A DNA stretch of 42,508 nt from Photobacterium phosphoreum (GTDB lineage Bacteria; Pseudomonadota; Gammaproteobacteria; Enterobacterales; Vibrionaceae): positions 2,631,770-2,674,277 of the forward strand of contig NZ_MSCQ01000001.1 of assembly GCF_002954725.1 (NCBI RefSeq), given 5' to 3'. The position numbers and the translations under genes are program-made. Under the pieces are notes generated by a model that did no database searches, was not told the DNA's origin, and saw nothing but the letters and a program-made list of their open reading frames with translations. Position 1 is the first letter of the stretch. Each line of letters starts with the position of its first letter. Positions 1-9,121 of the stretch are shown here, piece after piece.

Positions 1-1
1 A

Positions 2-24
2 GCATCAAAATGCGGCTTTTTTTA
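2..24 (+). terminator. possible terminator cut by the window edge
   Basis: A short inverted repeat, GCAT caaa ATGC, is followed by GGC and seven T residues. It may be the end of a plus-strand terminator for a gene left of the window, facing the minus-strand genes that follow. The visible stem is only 4 bp, so the call is weak. Confidence 0.3.
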
Positions 25-54
25 TTAACCTATTTTAGGACGAGACATTAAGCA

Positions 55-435
55 TCAATCAAGGACGGTAATAGTTACAGTCCGCTTACCCCATTTCCGC
101 GCAGCTTTTATATCGTTACCCATATAAATATCAATCTTATTACGCCAACGACGATGCATTTTATCTAATACAACATATTCCCCAGAGAGTCCTTGAATAG
201 TAATTCGAGAACCCTTTTTAAGTCCCTTGTGGAGTAAATCACGCGATATAGCAACCGCTTTCATGCCAGGCTTTAAACGCACTCCCCACGCAGTAAGATT
301 AGGGTGATGATTAGTTTGTGCCGCTACCGAGTTATAAGCACTCGCGGTAACGCGTAATGTTTTGACTGTATGAGCTGAGCTCTGAAAGCTAAAAAACAAT
401 GACAATAACAGAATAAAATACGTCGACTTTTTCAT
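55..435 (-). CDS. secreted 3D-domain protein, copy 1
   Basis: A 126-residue protein with an N-terminal signal peptide (about residues 1-21, ending SSA) followed by little more than one 3D domain, the double-psi beta-barrel fold shared with the C-terminus of lytic transglycosylase MltA. Recognisable blocks are TASAYN near 30-35, TAWG near 48-51, AISRDLL, VVLDKM and KIDIYMG. Proteins of this type are exported and thought to bind or act on peptidoglycan; the exact role is unknown. A paralogue sits immediately upstream on the same strand. The first of the three family-defining Asp residues is Asn here (N42 in QTN), while the paralogue keeps Asp (QTD). The other two (in VVLDKM and KIDIYM) are present. 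This copy may therefore be altered in activity, which is inference. Confidence 0.8.
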   Translation of the reverse strand: MKKSTYFILLLSLFFSFQSSAHTVKTLRVTASAYNSVAAQTNHHPNLTAWGVRLKPGMKAVAISRDLLHKGLKKGSRITIQGLSGEYVVLDKMHRRWRNKIDIYMGNDIKAARKWGKRTVTITVLD

Positions 436-544
436 TGTCTACAACGCCTTGAGAATCAAAGCACCGTATTAAACCAAAAATAGTTAACCAAGAACATGTT
501 TACCTATCAATACCAACAATAAAAAATACTGATAATAAAACGTC

Positions 545-934
545 TTACGTCTTAACAACGGTAATGGTTACCCGTCGTTTACCCCAGTTTTTAGCGGCTC
601 GAACATTTTTACCCATATAGATATCAATTTTACGACTCCAACGATGATGCATTTTATCAAGTACGACATACTCACCAGGTAAACCTGAAATCTTCACTTT
701 AGAACCACGCTTTAGACCCATTTTAAGTAAATCACGAGAAACGGCGATGGCTTTCATTCCAGGCTTTAGACGATCGCCCCAAGCGGCAATATTTGGCGTA
801 GAATCTGTTTGCGCTGATACTGAATTATATGCTGTTGCCGTGACATTCAATTTTTTAAAACTGCTAGCATAACTGTGAACACTGAAGGTTAAACTCAGTA
901 CCAGCAATAAATAACCTATAATCTTGTTTATCAT
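545..934 (-). CDS. secreted 3D-domain protein, copy 2
   Basis: A 129-residue paralogue of the downstream copy at 55-435. I place the start at the ATG at 934 because AGGTGG lies 5 bases upstream of it and because translation from there begins with a normal signal peptide (MINK, hydrophobic stretch, cleavage near SYA at 21-23). A longer reading from 964 adds ten residues without signal-peptide character. The mature part is a single 3D domain with all three motif Asp residues: D44 in QTD, one in VVLDKM and one in KIDIYM. The two copies share long identical blocks such as RLKPGMKA and GEYVVLDKMH, so they arose by tandem duplication. Predicted to be periplasmic or secreted and to act at the cell wall. 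Confidence 0.8.
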   Translation of the reverse strand: MINKIIGYLLLVLSLTFSVHSYASSFKKLNVTATAYNSVSAQTDSTPNIAAWGDRLKPGMKAIAVSRDLLKMGLKRGSKVKISGLPGEYVVLDKMHHRWSRKIDIYMGKNVRAAKNWGKRRVTITVVKT

Positions 935-1049
935 TCGCACCACCTGGATAATAAGTGAACGCATTTAAGCAAATCGAAGTCATGATTGAAAGCCCTTTTT
1001 GTACAAAAAAGCACCAACAAAACTCACAGTGATGATAAGTATTTGTTTA

Positions 1050-2393
1050 TTAAGTGTGCGGTAAAAAAATATTTTTTCGCCACTGATAAATAAATAGTAC
1101 TGCTAATATCAACCCTCGTAACGCCATAAAACCAACCATTGCTGCCCACAAGGCATGATTACCGTAACTGCTCATCGACCACCAAATCACAAAAAATCCG
1201 CAGGTGGCTAAAAACATACTATTACGCATATCTTTGCCGCGTGTAGCACCAATAAAAACCCCATCTAATAAAAAACACCACATCGCCACTAAAGGCACTG
1301 CGGTTAACCACGGTAAATACTGATCAGCTTGCTGCTGCACCGCTGGAATATCAGAAATAACCCCAATAATTTGAGTACCAAACAGAGCAAATATAGCGGT
1401 TAAGGCGAGGGATATCAGTAAACTCCAAAAAGTTGTTCCAACTAAATAACGCTCAAGTTGACCTTTATTTCCAGCGCCAACAGCTTTCCCCACTAACGCT
1501 TCCATTGCATAAGCAAAACCGTCCATCGCATAAGACACCAGCATTAAAAAACTCATCAATACTGCATTAGCCGCTACTACGTTATCGCCTAAATGTGCCC
1601 CTTGAAAGGTCATAAACGTAAACGTCGCCTGTAAACATAAACTGCGTAAAAAAATATCGCGATTAAGTTTTAATAGCCGTTCCATACCATGACAGACACT
1701 GGTGAGTTTTTGTTTCAGTGGCGGTAAACCTAACCGTAACCATTGTTGAGCAACAAACCATAAACCCAATATCATGCCACTGTAATCGGCAATGACAGAC
1801 GCAGCTGCCGCACCTTGTACTTTCCACCCCAAACCAAGTACAAACAGTAAATCTAGCGTTATATTGACGACGTTAGTTACAATTAATAGCCACATCGGTA
1901 ATTTGGCATTCTGCATTCCTAGCAGCCAGCCCATAATCACAAAATTAGCTAAGGCGGCGGGAGCGCCCCAAATACGAATTGAAAAATATTGCGCGGCATA
2001 CAATTTCACTTCACTGCCAGCACTACTAAAGTGAAAAATAGCGTGGCTCACAGGTTGGTGTAATGCCACTAACACCCCCCCAAATAACCATGCAAGCGCC
2101 ATGCCTTGAACAAAAATCACCGCTTGCGCATCTTTGTTGGCACTGCCTTGCGCTTGTGCGGTAATGCCTGTAGTTGCCATCCGTAAAAAGCCAAGTAACC
2201 AAAAAGTCACGTTGATCATGGTGCCACCGACAGCGACACCGCCTAAATACCATGATTGATCAAGATGACCGATAACAGCAGCATCGACCAACCCCAGTAA
2301 GGGGACGGTAATATTAGACAACACCATTGGCAGTGCTAATGCAAAAACTTGATAGTGTAGTGATTTATCTTTTAAGGCAGCAAGCACACTCAT
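1050..2393 (-). CDS. dinF: MATE-family transporter DinF
   Basis: A 447-residue inner-membrane protein with about twelve hydrophobic segments, matching the DinF branch of the MATE family. Diagnostic stretches are LALPMVLSNITVPLLGLVDAAV near the N-terminus, IGHLDQ, and later NAVLMSFL, DGFAYAMEALVG and LDGVFIGATRG. The family exports organic cations or other toxic compounds driven by Na+ or H+. In E. coli dinF lies directly behind lexA and is SOS-induced. Here about 8 kb of oxidase genes separate the two, and I see no LexA box in the 90 bp upstream, so SOS control is doubtful. The start at 2393 has AAGGA placed unusually close to the ATG. Confidence 0.92.
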   Translation of the reverse strand: MSVLAALKDKSLHYQVFALALPMVLSNITVPLLGLVDAAVIGHLDQSWYLGGVAVGGTMINVTFWLLGFLRMATTGITAQAQGSANKDAQAVIFVQGMALAWLFGGVLVALHQPVSHAIFHFSSAGSEVKLYAAQYFSIRIWGAPAALANFVIMGWLLGMQNAKLPMWLLIVTNVVNITLDLLFVLGLGWKVQGAAAASVIADYSGMILGLWFVAQQWLRLGLPPLKQKLTSVCHGMERLLKLNRDIFLRSLCLQATFTFMTFQGAHLGDNVVAANAVLMSFLMLVSYAMDGFAYAMEALVGKAVGAGNKGQLERYLVGTTFWSLLISLALTAIFALFGTQIIGVISDIPAVQQQADQYLPWLTAVPLVAMWCFLLDGVFIGATRGKDMRNSMFLATCGFFVIWWSMSSYGNHALWAAMVGFMALRGLILAVLFIYQWRKNIFLPHT

Positions 2394-2483
2394 TCCTTAT
2401 CTAATATATAAATAAGCGCGCAGTTTACCATTTGAGGAGAGAGACAATAGACAGATAGCGATACAAAATATCAGCCAATAACA

Positions 2484-3410
2484 TTAATACTGAGCTAGCA
2501 CCCACGTTAACCACCAGTGATCGACTAACAACACCACAAACAAGGCTAATAAATGCCAGATTGAATATTTAAATGTCGCCCATGCATGACCTGTGGTATC
2601 AAAAAATTTCAGCTTGATGGCATAACCAATAAATCCGAGGTTCAACACACTGCTACCAATAAGGTATATGCCGCCACTCATCCCTGTTAACCACGGTAAT
2701 CCCCCGACGGCCAACAGTAAGAAAGTATAAAACAACACCATGGTTTTAGTGTATTCAATCCCATGTGTCACAGGCAGCATCGGTATTCCTGCTTTGGCAT
2801 AATCATCACGACGATGGATCGCTAATGCCCAAAAATGAGGAGGGGTCCATGCAAACACTAGCATTACCAATAACAGCGCATGAGGATCTAAACTGCCCGT
2901 TACTGCCGTCCAACCTAATAAAGGTGGCGCAGCCCCCGCTAAACCACCAATCACAATATTTTGAGGAGTCGCATGTTTTAACCACACAGTATAAACCACC
3001 GCATAACCGACTAAACTCGCCATCGTTAACCATGCGGTTAATGGATTCAGCTGCCACAGTAAAATAAACCCCGATACCATTAATGCACACGCGAACAGCA
3101 CCGCTTTTGAGGTTGCTATCCGCCCTTTTGCTAACGGTCGATGATAAGTCCGCGTCATTTGAGCATCAAAACGACGATCAAGCACATGGTTAAACACCGC
3201 TGCTGCTGCTGATTGCAAACCAATCCCTGCTAGCCCAATGATAACAACATGAGCAGCAGGCACTGTGGGTACAGCAAGACACATACCCACTAAGGCGGTG
3301 AGCAATAACATCGCCACCACTTTAGGCTTAGTCATGGTGAGGTAATCTCGCCATACTGCCGTGGTTACAATAGCGGTGTTAATGCGATCGATCCCTTGTA
3401 ATTTATCCAT
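2484..3410 (-). CDS. ctaB: protoheme IX farnesyltransferase (heme O synthase)
   Basis: A 308-residue polytopic membrane protein of the UbiA prenyltransferase superfamily. It adds farnesyl to heme B to make heme O, the precursor of heme A for the aa3 oxidase encoded upstream. The Asp-rich motif [15 protein letters not shown], with the family signature HRPLAKG just after it, is present near residues 75-95. The second conserved region, [15 protein letters not shown], is near 200. Its start overlaps the end of ctaA by 8 bp and has GGAGG upstream, so it is the last gene of the minus-strand oxidase operon. The homologue in cytochrome bo systems is CyoE; the context here favours the CtaB name. Confidence 0.95.
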   Translation of the reverse strand: MDKLQGIDRINTAIVTTAVWRDYLTMTKPKVVAMLLLTALVGMCLAVPTVPAAHVVIIGLAGIGLQSAAAAVFNHVLDRRFDAQMTRTYHRPLAKGRIATSKAVLFACALMVSGFILLWQLNPLTAWLTMASLVGYAVVYTVWLKHATPQNIVIGGLAGAAPPLLGWTAVTGSLDPHALLLVMLVFAWTPPHFWALAIHRRDDYAKAGIPMLPVTHGIEYTKTMVLFYTFLLLAVGGLPWLTGMSGGIYLIGSSVLNLGFIGYAIKLKFFDTTGHAWATFKYSIWHLLALFVVLLVDHWWLTWVLAQY

Positions 3411-4458
3411 ATGATTGCTCCTCCCTTAATGGTTGTTCGGCTTCTCGTGAATGACGTGAGCCAACTCCCACTCGATAACTAATGGTCACCATCGCCACCA
3501 ATAATCCTAAGCCAGTAACATTATGTGCTACTGCAACCGCAAGCGGTAAACTTGCAACTACGTTTGTCACCCCTAATGCAATTTGCAGCGTCAGTAACAA
3601 CACTAATCCCCAGCTATAACGCCGTAATACTGGTTGTCGCCAACATAACCATGCCATTGCTAACACCACCACCGTGGTTATCATCGCACCGATACGATGT
3701 ACAACATGAATCGAAACCCGTTGCCCATAATCGAGCACCCCATATTGATAACTATCATGCTGAGGTTGGATTAACAAAAAGGCTTTAACGTCAAATAACT
3801 GTTGCCAATTAGCCTCACAGAGAGGTAATTGACTACACACTAAGGCGGCATAATTGGCTGCCGTCCAACCGCCTAATGCAATTTGCAAGATAACCACAAT
3901 CACACTGATAATGGCCGCTACTCGCAACCGAGATAGTGTTTTTATGCCAATCTGCGTCATGTCTACGGGTGTAGCTTGAAGCTGTAACCGTAATAACCAC
4001 AATAAACTTACAATGGTAAAGCCGCCTAATAAATGCGCCATCACCACCACGGGCATAAGGACTAAGGTCACCGTCCACATACCTAATAGCGCTTGAATAG
4101 TCACCATGATTAACAGCAATATCGGAATTAATTTAGGTCGTGATACTTGTCGCCACGCCATCAGATTGATAGCCAATACAAACAAACCAAGCGTACCCGC
4201 AATGTAGCGATGCAGCATTTCATTCCATGCTTTTTGTGGCTCTAATGGGGTGAGAGGGAAAAATTCTGCGGCAGTTTGTTGCTCAAGGGCGGTTTGAGGA
4301 ACGGTTAAAAAACCATAACAACCCGGCCAATCAGGACAGCCAAGACCCGCTTCAGTCAAACGTGTAAAAGCCCCTAATGCCACAACAGCCAGCGATAATA
4401 CAAAACTAAAACTGACTAAATAAAAGAAGTATCGATCATTATTATTATTGATAATCAT
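3403..4458 (-). CDS. ctaA: heme A synthase (COX15/CtaA family)
   Basis: A 351-residue inner-membrane protein with about eight transmembrane helices. It oxidises the C8 methyl group of heme O to give heme A. The paired conserved histidines sit in [27 protein letters not shown] and AHNVTGLG, as expected for the two heme-binding four-helix bundles. The N-terminal [16 protein letters not shown] block is typical of the proteobacterial form. The start has GGAGG seven bases upstream. The gene lies 29 bp behind the SCO-like gene and overlaps ctaB, so heme A synthesis is co-transcribed with the oxidase subunits. The run of Asn codons after MII is a curiosity only. Confidence 0.95.
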   Translation of the reverse strand: MIINNNNDRYFFYLVSFSFVLSLAVVALGAFTRLTEAGLGCPDWPGCYGFLTVPQTALEQQTAAEFFPLTPLEPQKAWNEMLHRYIAGTLGLFVLAINLMAWRQVSRPKLIPILLLIMVTIQALLGMWTVTLVLMPVVVMAHLLGGFTIVSLLWLLRLQLQATPVDMTQIGIKTLSRLRVAAIISVIVVILQIALGGWTAANYAALVCSQLPLCEANWQQLFDVKAFLLIQPQHDSYQYGVLDYGQRVSIHVVHRIGAMITTVVVLAMAWLCWRQPVLRRYSWGLVLLLTLQIALGVTNVVASLPLAVAVAHNVTGLGLLVAMVTISYRVGVGSRHSREAEQPLREEQSYG

Positions 4459-4487
4459 TCGTTATCCTCCCTAATAACAGCAATGAC

Positions 4488-5024
4488 TTAGCCAATTTTT
4501 GAGACTTTTAATAACCTTTTTAAATCACGTAAAACATCTTTACCTTGCATTAAGATAGCCTGCTCCCCCGCAACCAATGGGTAAGCCATTAGCATGTTAC
4601 CGTGAGGATCGGCGATATAAATAGTTGCTAAACCATACTCTAACTGTGCCAATTGTTGCTGTAGCGGAGCATCTATTTGGCGCTGTTCTAAACCCTGTAG
4701 CAATGATGTTGTTGCAACCGTATTATCACCAGCAACCAATACTAAACTCTGTAATCGATTGTTATCAGCGCCAGCAGCTTGGGGCACTTGCCGTAAATTA
4801 AACAATGCCCCTTGGCAACGTTCATCACAGCGCGTTGGTAGTCGATAAACTAACTGCCACGTCTGTGGTATCGCAAACTCAGTAACGGTAACCGCTGGCT
4901 GCAATAATTGGCCACGATTGGTTACTCCACCCTGATACCATTGCTGTTGTAACATCAACTTAGCCACAATCATTGGCACCGCAAACACCACCATAACCAC
5001 AAATAACACTTGATATTTTTTCAT
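4488..5024 (-). CDS. SCO-like membrane-anchored thioredoxin-fold protein
   Basis: A 178-residue protein with one N-terminal membrane anchor (residues about 5-25) and a periplasmic domain. I place the start at the ATG at 5024: it overlaps the SURF1 stop codon as ATGA and has GGGAG eight bases upstream, whereas the frame upstream of it is only the antisense-free overlap with SURF1. The domain contains RCDERCQ, a CxxxC pair like the copper-binding motif of SCO1/SenC, and IYIADPHGNM resembling the SCO strand near its C-terminus. A role in delivering copper to, or reducing, the CuA site of subunit II is a sound inference from motif and context. It is shorter and more divergent than true SCO proteins, and the conserved downstream His is not obvious. 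Confidence 0.75.
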   Translation of the reverse strand: MKKYQVLFVVMVVFAVPMIVAKLMLQQQWYQGGVTNRGQLLQPAVTVTEFAIPQTWQLVYRLPTRCDERCQGALFNLRQVPQAAGADNNRLQSLVLVAGDNTVATTSLLQGLEQRQIDAPLQQQLAQLEYGLATIYIADPHGNMLMAYPLVAGEQAILMQGKDVLRDLKRLLKVSKIG

Positions 5025-5704
5025 ACAGCTTGCTCCCTGCGTAGCCATAGTAAAGACATAAAAACCACCGCGATGGCTAATAAAAACCACTGCATCGCAT
5101 AACCATAATGTTTTTTCGGCCCCATAACGACTGGCTGCCATGTTTGCGTTAAGGCAAGCGGACTTGAGGCTGAAATCTGAATAACCCACGGTAAGAGTGG
5201 CCGTTGTAATTGCTGAGTCAGCCAAATTAACTCGATGTTTTGCACCCGCAATGGCCATTGATCATCACTATTATCTGGCTTAAATTGTAATAACTGCTGC
5301 GCCGGAGCAACCACTCCAGAGATAATTTGGCGGCCATTAAAGGTGGGTAAGGTCGGTAGCATATTTCGATATGGCGGAGCGGCAATCCAGCCAAGGTTAA
5401 CTAGCACTCGCTGTCGCTGACTCACAAAAGGCAAATAAAGATGGTAGCCAGGACGACCACGATAAAGCTGGTTATCTAATAAGATTGGGTGTTGGTTATC
5501 AAATTCACCTTCAATGGTAATGCTATGCCATAGCGGTTGCATCGGCAGATTAGCTAAATCAACCAACATTGTTTGTTGCCGAGTCGTGACTTGTGATTGT
5601 AACTGCTGCTTTTCATTTGCGCGGCTCATTTGCCACCAGCCAAGTTTTAATAACAAAGCAACAACTGCAATGGTAAAGATAATAAAAGCGACAGATCGCA
5701 TCAT
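5021..5704 (-). CDS. SURF1-family oxidase assembly protein
   Basis: A 227-residue inner-membrane protein with a transmembrane helix near each end (about 5-25 and 205-222) and a periplasmic middle domain, the standard SURF1 layout. The N-terminal LGWWQMSRANEK, the GRPGYHLYLPF block and VLVNLGWI are characteristic of the family, as is YAMQWFLLAI at the C-terminal helix. SURF1 helps to insert heme A into subunit I. The gene is followed, with a 4-bp ATGA overlap, by the SCO-like gene. The stretch between it and ctaE holds the oppositely oriented DUF2909 gene, so SURF1 and the genes after it may have a promoter of their own. Confidence 0.9.
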   Translation of the reverse strand: MMRSVAFIIFTIAVVALLLKLGWWQMSRANEKQQLQSQVTTRQQTMLVDLANLPMQPLWHSITIEGEFDNQHPILLDNQLYRGRPGYHLYLPFVSQRQRVLVNLGWIAAPPYRNMLPTLPTFNGRQIISGVVAPAQQLLQFKPDNSDDQWPLRVQNIELIWLTQQLQRPLLPWVIQISASSPLALTQTWQPVVMGPKKHYGYAMQWFLLAIAVVFMSLLWLRREQAV

Positions 5705-5773
5705 TAAGTATCCTTTTATCGCTAACAGTTAAAACCCGCTATGCTTTAAATAGCCACTTGAGGAGCGTCTAAC

Positions 5774-5986
5774 ATGCTAATTAAATTGTTATTTATCGTA
5801 TTATTGCTACTAATGATTATTTATCTATTTCGCGCTCTACCACAGATGCTAAAAGGTCAATCATCACTACCATTATCGCATTACCTTGGGCGTCGCCTGC
5901 TGATTGCGGTGATTCTATTTGGGCTACTCGTTATCGCATTAGTGACCGGTATGATTCAACCCAACCCCAGCCCTTATAAGCTTTAA
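5774..5986 (+). CDS. DUF2909 small membrane protein
   Basis: A 70-residue protein with two hydrophobic segments (about residues 3-20 and 43-62) separated by a basic loop containing HYLGRRLL. It fits the DUF2909 'twin transmembrane protein' family, which is repeatedly found inside aa3 oxidase loci of gammaproteobacteria. Its function is not established; a role in oxidase assembly is inference from location. It is transcribed against the flanking oxidase genes, with GAGGAG eight bases before the ATG. Its start is only 69 bp from the SURF1 start, so the two are divergent and share one short promoter region. Confidence 0.8.
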   Translation: MLIKLLFIVLLLLMIIYLFRALPQMLKGQSSLPLSHYLGRRLLIAVILFGLLVIALVTGMIQPNPSPYKL

Positions 5987-6037
5987 ATTCTCTTTTTTAA
6001 GCTCTCTTTTTAACCACTAACAGTCGCACTTAATTGC

Positions 6038-6940
6038 TTATAAAATATAAACAAAAACAAACAAGCATAACCACACCACATCCACAAAATGCCAATACCA
6101 GGCTCCGGCTTGAAAAGCAAAATGGTGCTGAGGGGTAAAATGACCTTTTAACACTCGACACCAAACAATGAATAATAAAATCGCACCTAAGGTGACATGC
6201 ACACCGTGAAATCCCGTTAACATAAAAAAGGTATTACCATAAACGCCACTCTCTAACCGTAAGTTAAGATCATGGTAAGCATGGATATATTCCACCGCTT
6301 GTAGATAAACAAACACCCCACCGAGTAATACCGTGACTAACAAAAACAGGCTTAATCGACGCCGTTGATTATTTTCTAACGCTAGGTGGGCAACATGGAG
6401 GGTTATCGATGAGGTCAGCAGAATAATAGTGTTATATAACGGTAATCCAATCGGCCCCATGGCTTGCGTTTCTGTACCATCAGGCGTAACAACCAACGGC
6501 CAATCCGCGACAAAATTAGGCCATAATACAATGTTGGTCATTGCATTATTACTGGCACCGCCTAACCAAGGAACAGCAATCATTCGAATATAAAATAACG
6601 CCCCAAAAAAAGCCCCAAAGAACATCACTTCAGAAAAAATAAACCAACTCATGCCTTGTCGAAACGAACGATCCATCTGCGTACTGTACAAACCACCCAT
6701 AGACTCGTTAATAACATCTCTAAACCACCCCGTTAGCATCAATAAAATTAACCCAACTCCAGTTAATAAAATCCATGGTCCTTGACCTGCGAGTAAATCA
6801 CCAACCGTAGCCCCCGCACCTAAGGCGATTAAAAATAATGCCACCGCCCCTAAAATCGGCCAACCGCTAGCAGCAGGAACATAATATTCCTCAGTGCTTG
6901 CGACTACCGACGGCTTGGGATCATCATAAGAGTTCGACAT
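6038..6940 (-). CDS. ctaE: cytochrome c oxidase subunit III
   Basis: A 300-residue membrane protein with seven hydrophobic segments, the subunit that stabilises the catalytic core and borders the proton entry region. Family blocks include GMSWFIFSEVMFFGAFFG, the GFHGVHVTLGAI histidine segment and the terminal WYWHFVDVVWLCLFVFVYI. The start at 6940 lies inside ctaG (17-bp overlap) and has AGGTGA close upstream, so translation is probably coupled. It is a full-length member. An alternative symbol in use is coxC. Confidence 0.96.
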   Translation of the reverse strand: MSNSYDDPKPSVVASTEEYYVPAASGWPILGAVALFLIALGAGATVGDLLAGQGPWILLTGVGLILLMLTGWFRDVINESMGGLYSTQMDRSFRQGMSWFIFSEVMFFGAFFGALFYIRMIAVPWLGGASNNAMTNIVLWPNFVADWPLVVTPDGTETQAMGPIGLPLYNTIILLTSSITLHVAHLALENNQRRRLSLFLLVTVLLGGVFVYLQAVEYIHAYHDLNLRLESGVYGNTFFMLTGFHGVHVTLGAILLFIVWCRVLKGHFTPQHHFAFQAGAWYWHFVDVVWLCLFVFVYIL

Positions 6941-7502
6941 TTATCACCTCATTCTCTTGCTCATTAGATTGAGTAAGGGGTTGTACATCAGGGGTCACGT
7001 CATAAAGTGTATAAGCTAATGTCAGTACCTTAATATCACGCGGTAAATCAGGATCGACATAAAAAACCAACGGTAATTCAGCTTGTTCACCCGCCGCTAA
7101 TGGCTGATGGTTAAAACAAAAACATTCAATTTTATTAAAATATTGTGCCGCAATCCCTGGCGTTACTGAAGGTACTGCTTGACCAATAGAAGCCTGTGAG
7201 TTGAGATTTTTAGCATCATATTTAATGATTTTGGTCTCACCTGGGTGAACATTTACTTGGGTCACCTGTGGCGTAAATTGCCACTTCACATCAGGGTTAA
7301 TATAAGCAACAAATTCAACGGTTACGGTACGACTGCGATCAACCCTATCGCTAGCCGCGGTTGGCTCTGTCGCCGTTTTGCCATTGATGCCGGTAATATC
7401 ACAAAACACGTCATATAACGGTACTAATGCAAACGCAAAGCCAAACATTCCAACGGCTGCTAACACCAATGCAATCACCGAACGTTTTGATTGCGGTTCC
7501 AT
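6924..7502 (-). CDS. ctaG: cytochrome c oxidase assembly protein Cox11/CtaG
   Basis: A 192-residue protein with a single N-terminal membrane helix (about 9-30) and a periplasmic immunoglobulin-like domain. It delivers copper to the CuB centre of subunit I. The copper-binding CFCFNHQPL motif is present near residue 127, and FYVDPDLP and YTLYDV mark the C-terminal strands. The ATG at 7502 has GGAGG five bases upstream. It sits between subunits I and III, the usual place in this operon type. The symbol follows the proteobacterial Cox11-type CtaG, not the unrelated Bacillus CtaG. Confidence 0.95.
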   Translation of the reverse strand: MEPQSKRSVIALVLAAVGMFGFAFALVPLYDVFCDITGINGKTATEPTAASDRVDRSRTVTVEFVAYINPDVKWQFTPQVTQVNVHPGETKIIKYDAKNLNSQASIGQAVPSVTPGIAAQYFNKIECFCFNHQPLAAGEQAELPLVFYVDPDLPRDIKVLTLAYTLYDVTPDVQPLTQSNEQENEVINVELL

Positions 7503-7513
7503 ATCAACCTCCG

Positions 7514-9103
7514 CTAATCAATCTTGGGTGGGGTTGAGAAGGTGTGATATGGCGCCGGAGAAGGCACTGTCCATTCTAGACCTTCCGCCCCTTCCCACGG
7601 TTTTGATGCGGCTTTTTCACCACCGCGAATACATTTCACCACCACCGCAACAAATAACAATTGTGAGAAGCCGAATAAAAAGCCACCAACACTCACCACC
7701 GCATTAATATCAGCAAACTGCAACGCATAATCAGGAATACGACGTGGCATCCCTGCTAGACCAAGAAAGTGCATCGGGAAAAATAAAATATTGACTGAAA
7801 TTAATGAACACCAAAAATGCCACTGAGCTAGCCGTTCATTGAACATATGCCCCGTCCATTTCGGTAACCAATAATACGCCGCCGCCATAATCGAAAAAAT
7901 CGCTCCAGACACCAGCACATAATGAAAGTGTGCCACCACAAAATAGGTATCATGATATTGGAAGTCAGCCGGTGTGATCGCCAACATCAATCCCGAAAAA
8001 CCACCAATGGTAAATAACACAATAAACGCAATCGCAAACAACATCGGCGCTTCAAAGGTCAATGAACCGCGCCACATAGTGGCCACCCAGTTAAACACTT
8101 TGACCCCAGTGGGAACTGAGATCAGCATGGTGCAATACATGAAAAACAGCTCGGCAGCGACAGGCATACCAGTGGTAAACATATGGTGCGCCCACACTAA
8201 GAAGCTTAACCCCGCAATCGAAGCGGTGGCATACACCATTGAGCTATAACCAAAGAGCTTTTTACGCGAAAATGCAGGGATAATTGCCGAAATGATACCA
8301 AAACTCGGCAAAATCATAATATAAACTTCAGGGTGACCAAAAAACCAAAATATGTGCTGGAACATCACCGGATCGCCACCACCAGCGGCATCAAAAAAAC
8401 TGGTCCCGAAATATTTATCGGTTAAGACCATGGTTACTGCGCCCGCTAACACTGGCATTACCGCTATCAATAAAAAAGCCGTGATTAACCATGTCCATAC
8501 AAACAATGGCATCTTCATGTAAGTCATGCCGGGGGCGCGCATATTAATAATGGTCACGACCACATTGATTGCGCCCATGATTGAACTGATCCCCATAATA
8601 TGAATCGCAAACACAAACAGTCCAGTACTGGCTGGGCTATAGGTGGTTGATAAAGGGGCATAGAATGTCCAACCAAAATTAGGGCCACCCCCTTCCATAA
8701 ATAGTGACGACAATAACAAACTAAACGCAAATGGTAGGATCCAAAAACTCCAGTTATTCATTCGTGGCAGCGCCATATCTGGCGCGCCAATCATCAATGG
8801 AATCATCCAATTCGCGAGCCCTGTAAAGGCGGGCATTACTGCACCAAACACCATGATCAAACCATGAACAGTGGTCATTTGATTAAAAAAATTCGGTTCA
8901 ACCAATTGTAATCCTGGCTGAAATAACTCAGCACGAATCACCATAGCCATCGCACCGCCAATAAAAAACATCGACAAGCTAAACAACAAATACAGCGTAC
9001 CAATATCTTTATGATTGGTGGTAAATAGCCACCGCTTAATCCCCGCTGGGGGATGATGCTCATGGTGATCAACGATCGGTTGTTGGCGCACTATCTCCGT
9101 CAT
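7514..9103 (-). CDS. ctaD: cytochrome c oxidase subunit I (aa3 type)
   Basis: A 529-residue, twelve-helix catalytic subunit carrying heme a, heme a3 and CuB; it reduces O2 to water and pumps protons. The CuB His and cross-linked Tyr lie in FFGHPEVYIMILP. HHMFTTGMP carries the next two CuB histidines, and VVAHFHYVLVSG carries the heme ligands. The first heme a ligand is in MTTVHGLIMVFG. The sequence is strongly conserved with proteobacterial aa3 oxidases and nothing is missing. It follows ctaC by 18 bp and precedes ctaG by 11 bp. An alternative symbol is coxA. Confidence 0.97.
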   Translation of the reverse strand: MTEIVRQQPIVDHHEHHPPAGIKRWLFTTNHKDIGTLYLLFSLSMFFIGGAMAMVIRAELFQPGLQLVEPNFFNQMTTVHGLIMVFGAVMPAFTGLANWMIPLMIGAPDMALPRMNNWSFWILPFAFSLLLSSLFMEGGGPNFGWTFYAPLSTTYSPASTGLFVFAIHIMGISSIMGAINVVVTIINMRAPGMTYMKMPLFVWTWLITAFLLIAVMPVLAGAVTMVLTDKYFGTSFFDAAGGGDPVMFQHIFWFFGHPEVYIMILPSFGIISAIIPAFSRKKLFGYSSMVYATASIAGLSFLVWAHHMFTTGMPVAAELFFMYCTMLISVPTGVKVFNWVATMWRGSLTFEAPMLFAIAFIVLFTIGGFSGLMLAITPADFQYHDTYFVVAHFHYVLVSGAIFSIMAAAYYWLPKWTGHMFNERLAQWHFWCSLISVNILFFPMHFLGLAGMPRRIPDYALQFADINAVVSVGGFLFGFSQLLFVAVVVKCIRGGEKAASKPWEGAEGLEWTVPSPAPYHTFSTPPKID

Positions 9104-9121
9104 GCTGATAATTCCTTATTG

